Source: Solen grandis
Lineage: Eukaryota > Mollusca > Bivalvia > Adapedonta > Solenidae
Length of the DNA: 64,000 nt
NCBI GenBank assembly: GCA_021229015.1
Contig: CM037777.1
Location: 58,073,789 to 58,137,788, forward strand
Reading direction: 5' to 3'
The notes below the pieces were generated by a model, which was not told the DNA's origin, did no database searches, and was given only the letters and a program-made list of their open reading frames with translations. A program made the translations under genes and the position numbers. Positions 1-12,500 of this stretch are shown in pieces; position 1 is the stretch's first letter; the number at the start of each line of letters is the position of its first letter.

Positions 1-457
1 CATTTAATGAATAACAGTGTTGATTAAATCGCTCCTGGCAAACTGTCTGTCGTTATAAGAAATCCTTACATTTTCGAAGAAAAAAGAACAACAAATTTCT
101 AATCACGCACCTGCTTCCAGCCGCCATCTTGTTTACCTCAGTTGCTTGGGGTTTCGTTTGGAATCTGCAATTTTTAAGATTATAAAAATAATTAAAGCAG
201 AGGTGAGATATGAAAACTACTAGTTAAATAAATGAATTCCCTTTAATATTTTAATGTTTTAAATCTTTCTTATTCATAACAAGGAGAAATTTCTGGATAG
301 ACTGGTTTTAATATATACTAGTTATATAGACGCTCATTGATTTTCATGAAAAGCAAGCGTCGGATATACATTTGCTGTTCACGTCATTCAGACCGGTTTA
401 ATTTATGAACACAAAAACTGATGACGTTTTCACAATAATAGATCAGGAAGATCGAAA
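1..457 (+). other. Upstream region and 5' UTR of the palmitoyltransferase gene
   Basis: No coding signal and no recognised repeat. It holds the YY1-type site and presumably the start site and 5' UTR. The ATG context (cgaaaATGg) has A at -3 and G at +4, which is favourable for initiation. Confidence 0.5.
120..131 (-). promoter_or_regulatory. YY1-type motif, candidate TATA-less promoter element
   Basis: The minus strand reads CAAGATGGCGGC, the full YY1-type consensus that often sits close to the start site of TATA-less housekeeping promoters. It lies 327 bases before the ATG of the palmitoyltransferase. No TATA box stands out nearby. The motif could also serve a divergent gene to the left of the window. 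Confidence 0.45.
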
Positions 458-572
458 ATGGCACCGACTGCTGTCAGATTATGTTGTTCAGCAGTGAGAT
501 GGACTCCAGTAGTATTCATCACTGCCATAGTTGTCTGGTCATACTATGCGTACGTGGTGGAAATGTGTATCA
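458..572 (+). CDS. ZDHHC exon 1 (start codon, first membrane segment)
   Basis: Encodes residues 1-38, starting MAPTAVR, with the hydrophobic run [18 protein letters not shown] matching the first membrane helix of ZDHHC2 (IPVVFITLLLGWSYYAY). The donor is a perfect GTGAGT. It ends in phase 1. The start is chosen because the same MAP start and spacing to the first helix occur in ZDHHC2. Confidence 0.92.
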
Positions 573-3500
573 GTGAGTATCTTTTGAAATATTTACATAG
601 TGATGGAGAAAACACACTAAAAATAAACTTGTAACTAACTGCAAAGGGAAGGCATGAAATGAAATAACGTAATTGTCAAAGGTGCTTCATCCTGATCTGT
701 ATTTCTGAAGAATAAAAAAAATGCACAAATTGCTTTTATTGTCTAAAACAATGTCAGATATTATTTCTATCGATATTATTTTTTAAATATTTTGTAATTC
801 CGAATGAATATGACAGTTCACAATACAGTACACATTCCTTATATTCCTTCTATACATAATACTGCTGTACTCATGATACTGCTAATGCCGGTATAATAAC
901 AATACATTAAGCATGCACAATGTTCAAACTTCTGTTTTTGTCTGCATTTGTTTACTTTGTGTACTGGCAACTTTGAAACCAATTCCACAGTTAGTAATGT
1001 CATTTTTTCGGTTAAGTTCCATTTTTCTAGATAGAAAATATACATTTGAAATATCAACTATAGTCCACAAAAACATCATCTATTTGATGGAAACATTGGT
1101 TCTTACAGGGTTCAACATTAAGGCCCGACCGAACGACATTCATTAGTAGATTGATGGTCCGGTCCAGCTAGGTCCTAGGCTAACACTACCGACTGGTCGT
1201 GTTCTAAATTGGTCAAAGTTCGCAGAAATGTTATCTACTGACACATCAAAAGCACAAAAATAACTGTAATAGCCAAACTATTGACCCTTGTTGAAACAGT
1301 TTCTTGGAAAACCCATGTGCGTTATATTTAGCAGCATTTTCAGTAACAACCTTGACACGCATGTGTTTTCAGAACGAGGCTTTTTCCCCCCACGCATTTG
1401 CCAAATTCAATGTCATAATATTAAGCTAAGAATGCTTATTTCTTCATCTAACTTTTCATATTATAATGTTTACGAAATCTTTGTATCATAATGAATTAAA
1501 TTTAATTTAAACATGCTAGAAATGCAAGTTTATGCATGAAGGCTAATCTTTTTATTATGCTGGGATCCCATGCATAATGACAATAGACCTTTTTATGATT
1601 TGTTTTTACCGCAATTGTGCAGCCGATACAAAAAATGTAAAATAGTCTTTTCATCCGACAAAAAGACAATGTCATTTATGAACGAAAAAGGTAAAGAGGA
1701 ATCAAAGAAACTGTATGAATAGTATTATCTCTAGTTCTCTCTATTAATTCTAGTATTATCTTTGTAGACCTTTATTCATTTCTAAAGGTAAACATGAAAA
1801 AAAACAAAAACAAAAAACGTTAGGCATTCCAAAGTAAGTATATTGATCTAAGTATGACATATATGTGTTTTACACTTCGGTCTTGTTCAGTTAAGGTCAG
1901 GTCTAGTAGGTTTTCTAAGTTACTGGACCACTGGTCCAGCTCTTAAAAAAGTTAATGTCGAACCCTTTCTTAATGTTTATGTAGCCAGATACAGGTATTT
2001 GGTGATAAATCAGTAGGCAAGAAGACATGTGACTTGATAGCTCAGTCGGTAGAGTGTAGAAACATTATTCCTGAGGCCCTGGGTTCGAGTGCCAGTCGAG
2101 TCATTGATTTTTTCACCACCTATTACATTTGGCTCCCAACGTAGGACTCGAACCCACGACCCTCAGATTTTTGTTTTCAGAAATGGAATTGCTGACATTA
2201 GTTGGAAGTTTAGTCTGGATCGATATAGCGCTATATCACTTAATTTTCCAGATGACAAAATTTCTAGCAATCTGATTGGTTGAGTCACGGTTATATGAAT
2301 CTGATATGAATCTGAGGAAGCGAGTCAAAATGTACCCAAACCAAAACGTTCCCACTTTTTAAGGTCAAAACGTACCTTATTTTGAGGTCAAAATGTTCCC
2401 AATTTTTTTTTTTTTTCATTATTGATATTTTCATATAATATTTTTAGTCCGGTTATATTTTATGATTTTGTTTTAAAATCAATTATTTTTCTTACATAAA
2501 CACATTTTTTTTTTCGGCGTAGCTGTATAATTCTGATTTCAACTCGCATCTTAAACCAATCAAATGTACGCTAACAGCGGTAAATAATTCTAAGCTGAAT
2601 AAAAGGACTCCTGTTATTGGTTAACGCATCGTTATGGACTATAAAATTACTGTAAATAAGGGGTGCAGCTTGTATATATCATTCAGCTTGGTGTTATTAC
2701 TATTCTTTTTGATGTAAACATGAAAGTGATTTCAGTAAGTTTTAAATACAATCCTTTTCCATCAATTGAGGAATTGTGAAAATGATTTAAAACAACAAAA
2801 AAGAATCCACCGTGTTATGACATGAAACCCCTTGATTACTATGTATATTGAATTCTTCCAGCCTGCCGAGATGCTCTCATTGAAAATTAATTCGCCAAAA
2901 CCAAAACAACTAATAACGCTTTTATGTCATAATTGTCATACGCAATAATGATATGAACAAATATCAAACAAGCCTATTTACAGATATAATTTTTTGTATT
3001 ACCGTCTATAAGTAAGTATATTTCATAGAAAAAATACTGAACTATTTCTAGAGCGTACTAAATTTGTTGTGCGTCGGTCTTTCGCGCGCTTTTCCTCAGA
3101 ATGTTCTAGATACAAACATGTAATAAATGCATTACAGTGGCTTAAAGAGCACAATCATTTGTATAAAAATTTTCCAGACTTACCGTCTTGCAGCATCGAA
3201 ATAAGCAACACCGTCTGCAATTCTAAGATACCAAGACAAATCATTAATGAAGAGTTAAGGCTCTGGAACTGTAATGAACTTCGGCAAACACCGACACTCG
3301 GAAATGTCCGTGTTTGCCGAATGATCCGTAATCGTTAATTATCGTCGATTTCCGGTTTATTCTATTTTTAGTAATTTCCTATCTTTTGGTGGGGTTTTCC
3401 AATAGCTTGCGCTGTAAAGGCCAAGAAGTGTAAAATTGAAGTCAAACATAATTATTGTGTTGGGACTGTGTGTACAGGCAAAGACTTTAATGTCTCATCT

Positions 3501-6500
3501 TGTTGCGCACAGAAGTATTTGTTTACACAGCCTATATGCTCGCCCTCTGACTTACCCCATATTTATAACCAGTGGTTTCCTTCAGAAAAACTGATTAAAA
3601 TCAGTAATGGTTAACAAACTATCAACAGAAGGACATGTGCTATCTGTAAGCAACACTTTATAAACAGTTGATGTAGGTATGAATGGAAATGTCAAAGTAA
3701 CAAAAAAAAACAAAAAAAACTCTGGAGCAGACACAAATGTGTCTTTAAAGGGAGGTAATAATAAATACAAATTAAACTGAGATGAGAAATATGGAGACTT
3801 AAGAAAGCCTTCACATGACCCTCTACACCATTTGTAGTAAATGTGATATTCATGTATGTTATTAACAGACACATCTTGGACCATTGGACCTGCAGGCAGA
3901 TATGATATTACATGTATATACTGAATGTTCAGCTCCGTTGCATTCATATATTGTTCAAAAGAACAAGGTTAACCATGTATTCTGTGATATTTTTTTTTTG
4001 AAGTTTAAAACTCATTTTTGTATCATATATTTTTTTTTTCTTGGAGTTTCATTATAGTCACCTTATATAACTTGCTATATTTTCTTTTGGAATGGTAAAA
4101 CTTCTATTGAATCTCATATTATGTAGAGTTATTATTGCAGAAAATTTTAAAAGTTGTTTCATGTCTTAAACTTAATTCATACTTGAGATATTTAGCTTTA
4201 AAAAATTGAAGTTTTTAAATGGAAAAAAGCATGTGAGTATATGCTATATCTTGAAAAATATTTGTCCAAAGCTAAATTCTATTGATTTTAATTAATATTT
4301 AGTTTTTGTAAAACAGGAAAATGGGTTAAAATATGAACATAAAACAGTTGTTTATTAAAAAAAAGTGTACTTTTTTATTTTTTACCCTTGTATTATTTCG
4401 ACCATTTCTGAACATTAAGGGAAAATACATAAAAATGTCAATAACTTTAGTTATAAACGGTAAATTTAAATAAAAATTCACCATACAATGTGTTTTATAG
4501 TATAGATTCAGGAAATAATATCATTTTTTGGATTTTGGAAGGTCACCATTACAGTTCCAGAGCCTTAAAAAAGGCAACTCAGTGTTCTGTTACCCCAAAT
4601 GACTTCGTCTTACCTGAACTAGATATTGAGTCCATTATTCGAACTGGTAAAAAGATTTTCCTTCCCACTAAGTTTGATCAGCCATTATGGCTAACATGTT
4701 CCACATGGTGAAGAATTAGCTTATCCATATCTTTTTCCATTAGGTATACTTGCATTATAGTCTAAATGAATAGCCTATGGGTAAAACTTAAAACACTCTT
4801 CTCAAAAATTACACATACACTGGCAATTTAAAAAAAAATGAGTCACTTATTTTTCCAGATTAAAATGGGATCACTTAAAAAATCTTCTGTAACACCAGAA
4901 AAGCTACAGCTTAAATATTTGGCATGTAGCATTGTCTAATGGAACATATCGAAAGATAAACGGCCACAACCCAGGGGACAGTTATTTTACATAGACATAT
5001 ATTGGATAAACATTCACATTCTTCTTTTTTGAAACTATGTCGTCTAGATCTTAGGTATTTAGTTTATTGATGAAACCATGTACTTCAGGTGATAAAATTT
5101 CGCACCACTGCATCAGGGGTAAAATATTTTTAAGTTATACTAGAATTATTGTCTATTTTTTATATTAAAAAAAAATAATTGAAAATAAAATTGTAGCCGT
5201 GATACCCAGGCGAGTCATTCAGGGCCATCATGGCTATCTTGTTTATTGTAACTTCCTTTATCAATGAATCTATGCTTTAAAGTGCTGATCATTAATGTAT
5301 ATGCCTGTATAAACTATTTTGATACAGTTTACAACTGATAAAATCAGACCTGAACAAGCTTTTGTCAGTAAGAAATAAAATAAAGGTGAAGAAAACATTG
5401 TATGTCCAAACTACAACGAGCAGATAACTGCTCATTACATGATCAGCCTGGAACTAAATTAGGTTTTATGCAGCGGATTATCATAGATTTTTTTATAGTT
5501 CATAGGATAATTTATAACATTACACTGCTTTTAAATAAGAACATTTGGAGGTACTCTAAAATATTTGTTATATCAAATCATTTCATATTCTGATTTTAAT
5601 CATTTTAATTTTTTGGCCTGTTTACGATAATGGTCAGTCGTGTCTTTTGTATAATAGTCTAGTCATTCTTTACTGTACATTTTTTTGAATATATATAGAC
5701 ATTATTTTAAAATTGTACTTTTTTTTGCTACATTCCTGTTGTTGTACACATCTCGTGGACTATTTTCTTATTTGCAAAATAAACCTTGTTAAAATCATTG
5801 CCATTCATCATTGTTCACTACCAAAATTAGACATGTTTTTTACAATTATTTACAACAATGCTTTTTTAACCTATCATAACATTAGAGTCTTTGAAATGTG
5901 TTTTGCATATATTTCCATTTATAAGTTTCTTAATTAAAGTATATTTATGCATGAATGAAAATCTCGTTTTTCTTTCATGCTACGCCGAGTATCTTTTTTA
6001 AAGATATTTCTTGTTTAAAGTCTTTAGTTGATGTTTGCTTTATATTTATTATGATATATCAAAATATTAATATCAATATTCACAAATAATTTATTATTGA
6101 TACTTTTAATTTTTGAATAAAATATTTTTTTTATAATTTATGTATATAAATAATTTATGTATATAAGTAAATGTGATTTTAATTTCAATTTAATACATGA
6201 TTAATGGTACCTTTGATCTCTACAATTGTATGTTTTGGCTTCTTGTTTTAATTGAATTATAAACAACTTTAATTGAATCAGATTACACTTATCAAATAAA
6301 ATGTACTCACCCGTGGCATTTTATTAACCCTTTCCCTCATAGAGGACACCATGAAAAGACCTATGTGAACTGCATAAAACCAGATCAGCCTGCGAGTAAC
6401 TTGCAGGCTGATCAGGTTTTATGCTGTTCGCTGCTCCTCAGTGGTCTGGAAATGAGGATTTTGTAATTAAATTTGGTAAGGTTTAACTGTGGTTTTCTGC

Positions 6501-9500
6501 AGATCAGGCTTTATGTGATACCTATTGAGGGCGTCAAAATGAGTCTATATGAGGGAAAGGGTTAAGCGCTGATAACATAAAAATTTAAAGGTGTGAAAGT
6601 TGGTAACTTTAATCGTGACGAGATTATGCTGTTCACACTTACATTGAATTCTTGTTTTCCCAGCTCTTAGTTCTGGTAAAGTTATAGTTTGATTGAATGA
6701 AATATTTTTATTTTTTTATGTGTTTACATTAAAAAATATATTATGGATACTTTGATGCCATTCATGAAATAATATAAAAACATATTAATTGTACTTTAGA
6801 AACAAATTTTAGTCATAAAAATAATTTAACTTGGGCATGTTTTGACTTATTAGGTAGGTACATTTTGACCAACATATGGTTATGTTTTGACTCCATTCGG
6901 GTATGTTTTGGCTCCATTTGGGTATGTTTTGACTTGGGTATGTTTTGGTAGTAGGTATGTTTTAGACTATAGCTCAAATCTGATATGGTACATTGTAGGT
7001 CACTATACTGGGTTTTTACACAATGGAATATAAAGCTGAAAAAAAAATCAATATTGCTGACCCCATATGATACTTAGGGTTGTTGTTTCGTGGTTTTATT
7101 GATTTAAAGGTCATATTCACCTGGATTAACTTTTGAAAAGATAAAATATGAGAAACATATAATTGCAGGACTATTTCTTAGAAGTGTCATAATTCATAGG
7201 ACTGATAAAGTTTAAGTTTAATCAGTATTCGGGCTATTATTTTGAAACAATCAGTTAATGCAGCTTGGTATAGCCAGAAAAATGTATTAGGATAGTTGAT
7301 GTTCAATACAAAACAAATCACAATTGGATTGTTATCCTGTTCCTAAAATCGAGGTGTTTTCCTCAAGTTGCGTATGTAGAACAGGGGTTTACTTAAGGAT
7401 TTGACTTTCACTTGTCCTGGGGGCAAGTTACTTTTAACATCTTCTAGCCCCCATTGAAAACAGGTTGCCCGATCTTTAAGTTAGTTGGTGTTTGTTAATG
7501 TTTAAAACTAAATATGTATAATACACTGTATTAAGGTGAATTTTAGTTTATATGTATCAAACACAATTTGCAAGCATTTCCTCCTTGATATACTGTAGAA
7601 AATAAAAAAAATTGAAAGATTTCATTTACATAAATAAACTTGCTGGCCGGGCTATCTTCTTTGAAAAATCACTTGCCCGCAGTGATTTTAACCCGGCATG
7701 GGCAAGCAGGCGTCCACTGAAGAAAACCTCTGTAGAAATCACATGATAATGTGAAAAAGAATGTTTACACATGCTGTTCTTTTGGGAAAACTTGAATTTT
7801 TCACATTCCGTATTTTGGGGCCTCCATTGCAGAGAGGGTAAAGTTGCTGTCTTAACATGCACTGAGCCCCTCACTGCATGGGTTGGAATCCCAACAGGGT
7901 CATTTTGATGTTCATGTGAGGAAGCGTTCCAGTTGGCTTGTGGTAGATCGGTGGTTCTACAAGATGCCTCAGTGCATTTGGGGTCCTCCTCCACTTGTAA
8001 TTAGCTGGATGTAGCTATATGACTGAAATACTGTCACAGTGATGGTAACCTAAAAAATCAGTCATCAACCTTCCACCCCTCTCCTGTTTAGGGTTCGGAT
8101 TGCCCAATGACATCATATTTGTCCAAGAAAGAGACATGGTTATACTAAGACTTATGAACATGATTAAATGTCCCAATGTTGGATCACATAAAGGACAAGA
8201 ATAATGCCCCCCCCCCCCACCCCCCCACTAAAAAAAACAAAACAAAAAAAAACAATATTGACAATACTAAGAGTTTTCCTTATATGTGTGTAGTACCGGT
8301 ACACTTTGAAAAATCTTCATGTCCAGATGTACTTACTGGATTTCAAAGTAAATTTGGCACAGATGTTCCTTAGGTCACACTGTACTAGAGAGTCTCTAGT
8401 CTACCAAGATTTTTGAAAATCATTTTGATCCGTTTTTCTCAGGGCCTTCATGGCCCTCTGTTCTTATTACTGTATTATGTAATATAGAAATAGTATTAAA
8501 GTGTATTAGCAATTTTAGGGGCCAGTACTAAGGTAGTGAGTCTGACTAAGGGCAAGTTATATTTACCAGGCATTAGTCCTTCAGAGTTAGCAGTCTTTTA
8601 GGAAGAAGAAAAGAAAACACACAAAAAAACCCACTTCTGTACTTACTTTAAATGACTGGCACATACCAAATCCTATTAACAGTTGTCAAAATTTTGTATT
8701 ACATATCCTATAAATAAACCAGTGACAGGATTTGCTAATCAATAATTTTTAGAAAAAGTAGTATTCCCTTCCCTCCCAGTGACTTTATTTTGCTGAATTT
8801 ACTATCTTTTTCTCTCCCTAATCAAAAACTGACATTTCCTCCCAAAATAACTACCTATTTTTCCCCCAAATAGTTTTTTTTTCTCAAAAGAAATAAATCA
8901 TGGAATTTTAATGAAAATTGTATTACTGTTATAATTTAAATGTTGATTTGTAACTTTTTTGGACATATACCACCTATAATAAGGTAATTTTATTGCTAAT
9001 TTAAAGCATTTTCATTATTTTCTAATTTCCCAATGTCTTGTATTTAATGTTTATATTCCCAATAAGAAAGCCACGTGTAGTGAAAAAAAAATCAAAAAAA
9101 ATCACTGCCCCCACTCTGAAGACTGATCCCTTCTTACCAGTACTACACCAGGCAAGGATGAGTCTGCTTGGGCATTCTCTATTAACCCTTTCCCTCATAG
9201 AGGATACCATGAAAAGACCTATGCGAACAGCATAAAACCAGATCAGCCTGCGAGTAACTCGCAGGCTGATCAGGTTTTATGCTGTTCGCTGCTCCTCAGT
9301 GGTCTGGAAATGAGGATTTTGTAATTTTAAATTTGGTAAGGTTTAACTGTGGTTTTCTGCAGATCAGGCTTTATGTGGTACCTATTGAGTGCATCAAAAT
9401 GAGTCTATATGAGGGAAAGGGTTAAATCAATAATAATATTAAACAATATTAAGTTACTGGTATGAATCATTATTAATCATATGAATTATATCAGTAAATG

Positions 9501-12500
9501 AGTAATGATATCTTTCACTGTAGCTAAAAGGAGTTTTCATTTATCTTTCAGAAACTGTTGACAGCACTGCAGAGAAAGGTCTGTATTGCTTATTGATTAT
9601 GTCTTTCATATAAAATTAACTGATATCTTTTTGTGATATGGGACGACGAAAGAGGATATTTGTTTGTTTGGAGTGGATATGGAATATATCTCATCAAGAA
9701 GTGATACAATCAAAGCCATGTGTTATTTTGTGTATACCAGGTCAACCATTGACTTCCTGTTATCCCTGTATAGCTATATGTTTACTATAATTATAGCCTT
9801 TTAGTGAAATTGAATGCACATTAACAACAGGAAGATACATTGTAATCATTATAAAATGGTCATATCACAATGATTCTGTTTAAACGTTAAAAGATAAATT
9901 TATTCATGTTTGGAAAAAAAACATTAGGTCTGCTAAATGATTTAGTATGGGATGATACAATTTTAATTTTCATTTATGAATACAGAATCACAAACACCTA
10001 GTTTTTTTTACCATAGTGAGAGTTTATAAATTAATATAATAGTGTACAATTCCTGACTGAAAAGTAGAGAATACGGCTTGTATATTAATTCCATATCTAT
10101 TCACTGTCAATAACAATTACATTTAAACATCTGAAATATTTTCGATTTCCTGTCAAGTAACAGTATTTCTATTAACTGCTATAAATCATGCTGATGTGTG
10201 TTTACTTTTCAGCAATATATCTCATTCTTTACCATCCGCTCCTTGTGATGTTTATGTGGTCATATGCCAAAACTATATTCACACCAGTTGGAACAGTCCC
10301 AAAAAAGGTGAGTTCTGAGTATTTTGTTTGTATAGTCCTTTATAACTTGAACTGCATTATAAAGCTTTACATAAACATCAAATAAGGATAAAGATGTTAC
10401 TTTGCAGATGATAGGAAGGTGGCTTCAATACCATATTTTGGTAGAAAATGTATCATTTTATTGTTCTGGGGGAAAGGAAAATCACAGGGAAACTAGCAGT
10501 TTTGGAGAAATCTGCATGGATTAAGAGAAATTTTCAGAGGGGAAGATATCAATGTCAGCTCCTGATAAAGATAAATGAAGGCCCATGAAGGCCCTGATAA
10601 CTCTAAAGAAGAATAAAAGCCGTGATAAATCTGAAGAAAAAATGAAGGCCTTAATAACACTATAGAATAATAAAGGCCCTTATAATTCTGAATAAGAATA
10701 AAGACCCTGGTAACTAAAGAAGAATAAAGGCCCTGATAACTCTAAAGAAGAATGAAGGCCCTGATAACTAAAGAAGAATAAAGGCCCTGATAACTCTAAA
10801 GAAGAATGAAGGCCCTGATAACTCTAAAGAAGAATGAAGGCCCTGATAACTAAAGAAGAATAAAGGCCCTGATAACTCTAAAGAAGAATGAAGGCCCTGA
10901 TAACTAAAGAAGAATAAAGGCCCTGATAACTAAAGAAGAATAAAGGCCCTGATAACTAAAGAAATATAAAGGCTCTGATAACTCTAAAGAAGAACAAAGG
11001 CCCTGATAACTCTTAAGAAGAATGAAGGCCCAGATAATTCTAAAGAAGAATAAAGGCCCTGATAACTCTAAAGAAGAATAAAGACCCTGATAACTCTGAA
11101 TAAGAATGAAGGCCCTGGTAACTCTGAATAAGAATGAAGGCCCTGGTAACTCTGAATAAGAATGAAGACCCTGGTAACTCTGAATAAGAATGAAGGCCCT
11201 GATAACTCTGAATAAGAATGAAGGCCCTGGTAACTCTGAATAAGAATGAAGACCCTGGTAACTCTGAATAAGAATGAAGGCCCTGATAACTCTGAATAAG
11301 AATGAAGGCCCTGGTAACTCTGAATAAGAATGAAGGCCCTGATAACTCTGAATAAGAATGAAGGCCCTGGTAACTCTGAATAAGAATGAAGGCCCTGGTA
11401 ACTCTGAATAAGAATGAAGACCCTGGTAACTCTGAATAAGAATGAAGGCCCTGATAACTCTGAATAAGAATGAAGGCCCTGGTAACTCTGAATAAGAATG
11501 AAGACCCTGGTAACTCTGAATAAGAATGAAGACCCTGGTAACTCTGAATAAGAATGAAGACCCTGGTAACTCTGAATAAGAATGAAGACCCTGGTAACTC
11601 TGAATAAGAATGAAGACCCTGGTAACTCTGAATAAGAATGAAGACCCTGGTAACTCTGAATAAGAATGAAGGCCCTGATAACTCTGAATAAGAATGAAGG
11701 CCCTGGTAACTCTGAATAAGAATGAAGACCCTGGTAACTCTGAATAAGAATGAAGGCCCTGGTAACTCTGAATAAGAATGAAGGCCCTGATAACTCTAAA
11801 GAAGAATGAAGGCCCTGATAACTCTGAATAAGAATGAAGGCCCTGGTAACTCTGAATAAGAATGAAGGCCCTGGTAACTCTGAATAAGAATGAAGGCCCT
11901 TGTAACTCTGAATAAGAATGATGGCCCTGGTAACTCTGAATAAGAATGAAGGCCCTGGTAACTCTGAATAAGAATGAAGGCCCTGGTAACTCTGAATAAG
12001 AATGAAGACCCTGGTAACTCTGAATAAGAATGAAGACCCTGGTAACTCTGAATAAGAATGAAGGCCCTGGTAACTCTGAATAAGAATGAAGGCCCTGATA
12101 ACTCTGAATAAGAATGAAGGCCCTGGTAACTCTGAATAAGAATGAAGACCCTGGTAACTCTGAATAAGAATGAAGACCCTGGTAACTCTGAATAAGAATG
12201 AAGGCCCTGATAACTCTGAATAAGAATGAAGGCCCTGGTAACTCTGAATAAGAATGAAGGCCCTGATAACTCTGAATAAGAATGAAGGCCCTGATAACTC
12301 TAAAGAAGAATGAAGGCCCTGATAACTCTTTTTTTTGGTTGATCTTTTAAATAAATCGGCTCTTAGAATGCGAGAAACCAGGCTGGCATATGAATGCTAT
12401 TTTGTCATTAACACTTACACCTCAATTTAACAGTACATGTTTATTACACGCTACAATGCCAGACATGAAAGCAAAGTTAAGTCTAAAAAAATTTCAAATT

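Larger units (their letters stand above)
2290..6990. mobile_element. Decayed 4.7-kb transposon with inverted subterminal motif arrays
   Basis: On the left, four copies of a motif like GTCAAAAYGTACCC lie at 2324-2400. On the right, seven copies of its reverse complement (GGGTATGTTTTGAC) lie at 6833-6963. This inverted arrangement brackets about 4.4 kb that contains two broken coding fragments resembling Helitron-type proteins and a nested family A insertion. Exact ends and target duplication were not found. Subterminal arrays are unusual for Helitrons, so the class is open. Confidence 0.6.
573..9551 (+). other. ZDHHC intron 1 (9.0 kb), repeat-filled
   Basis: No exon recognised. Contents listed separately are a hAT-like element, a tRNA-like SINE, a decayed 4.7-kb transposon, two family A elements, a further hAT-like element and a SINE. 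The remainder is AT-rich with homopolymer runs, including C-rich (8206-8226) and A-rich (8228-8253) tracts. Confidence 0.7.

Noticed and set aside
2031..2102. A functional tRNA gene.
   Set aside because: The anticodon loop lacks T33, the B box is altered, and a second, opposing tRNA-like module follows; a SINE or pseudogene is more likely.
3582..3947. 121-codon minus-strand open frame.
   Set aside because: Lies inside the decayed transposon opposite to its coding fragments; low-complexity, Phe/Leu-rich translation of A-rich sequence.
10571..12330. CRISPR-like array (regular 28-bp repeats).
   Set aside because: Units are directly adjacent without spacers, inside an intron of a eukaryotic gene: a minisatellite.
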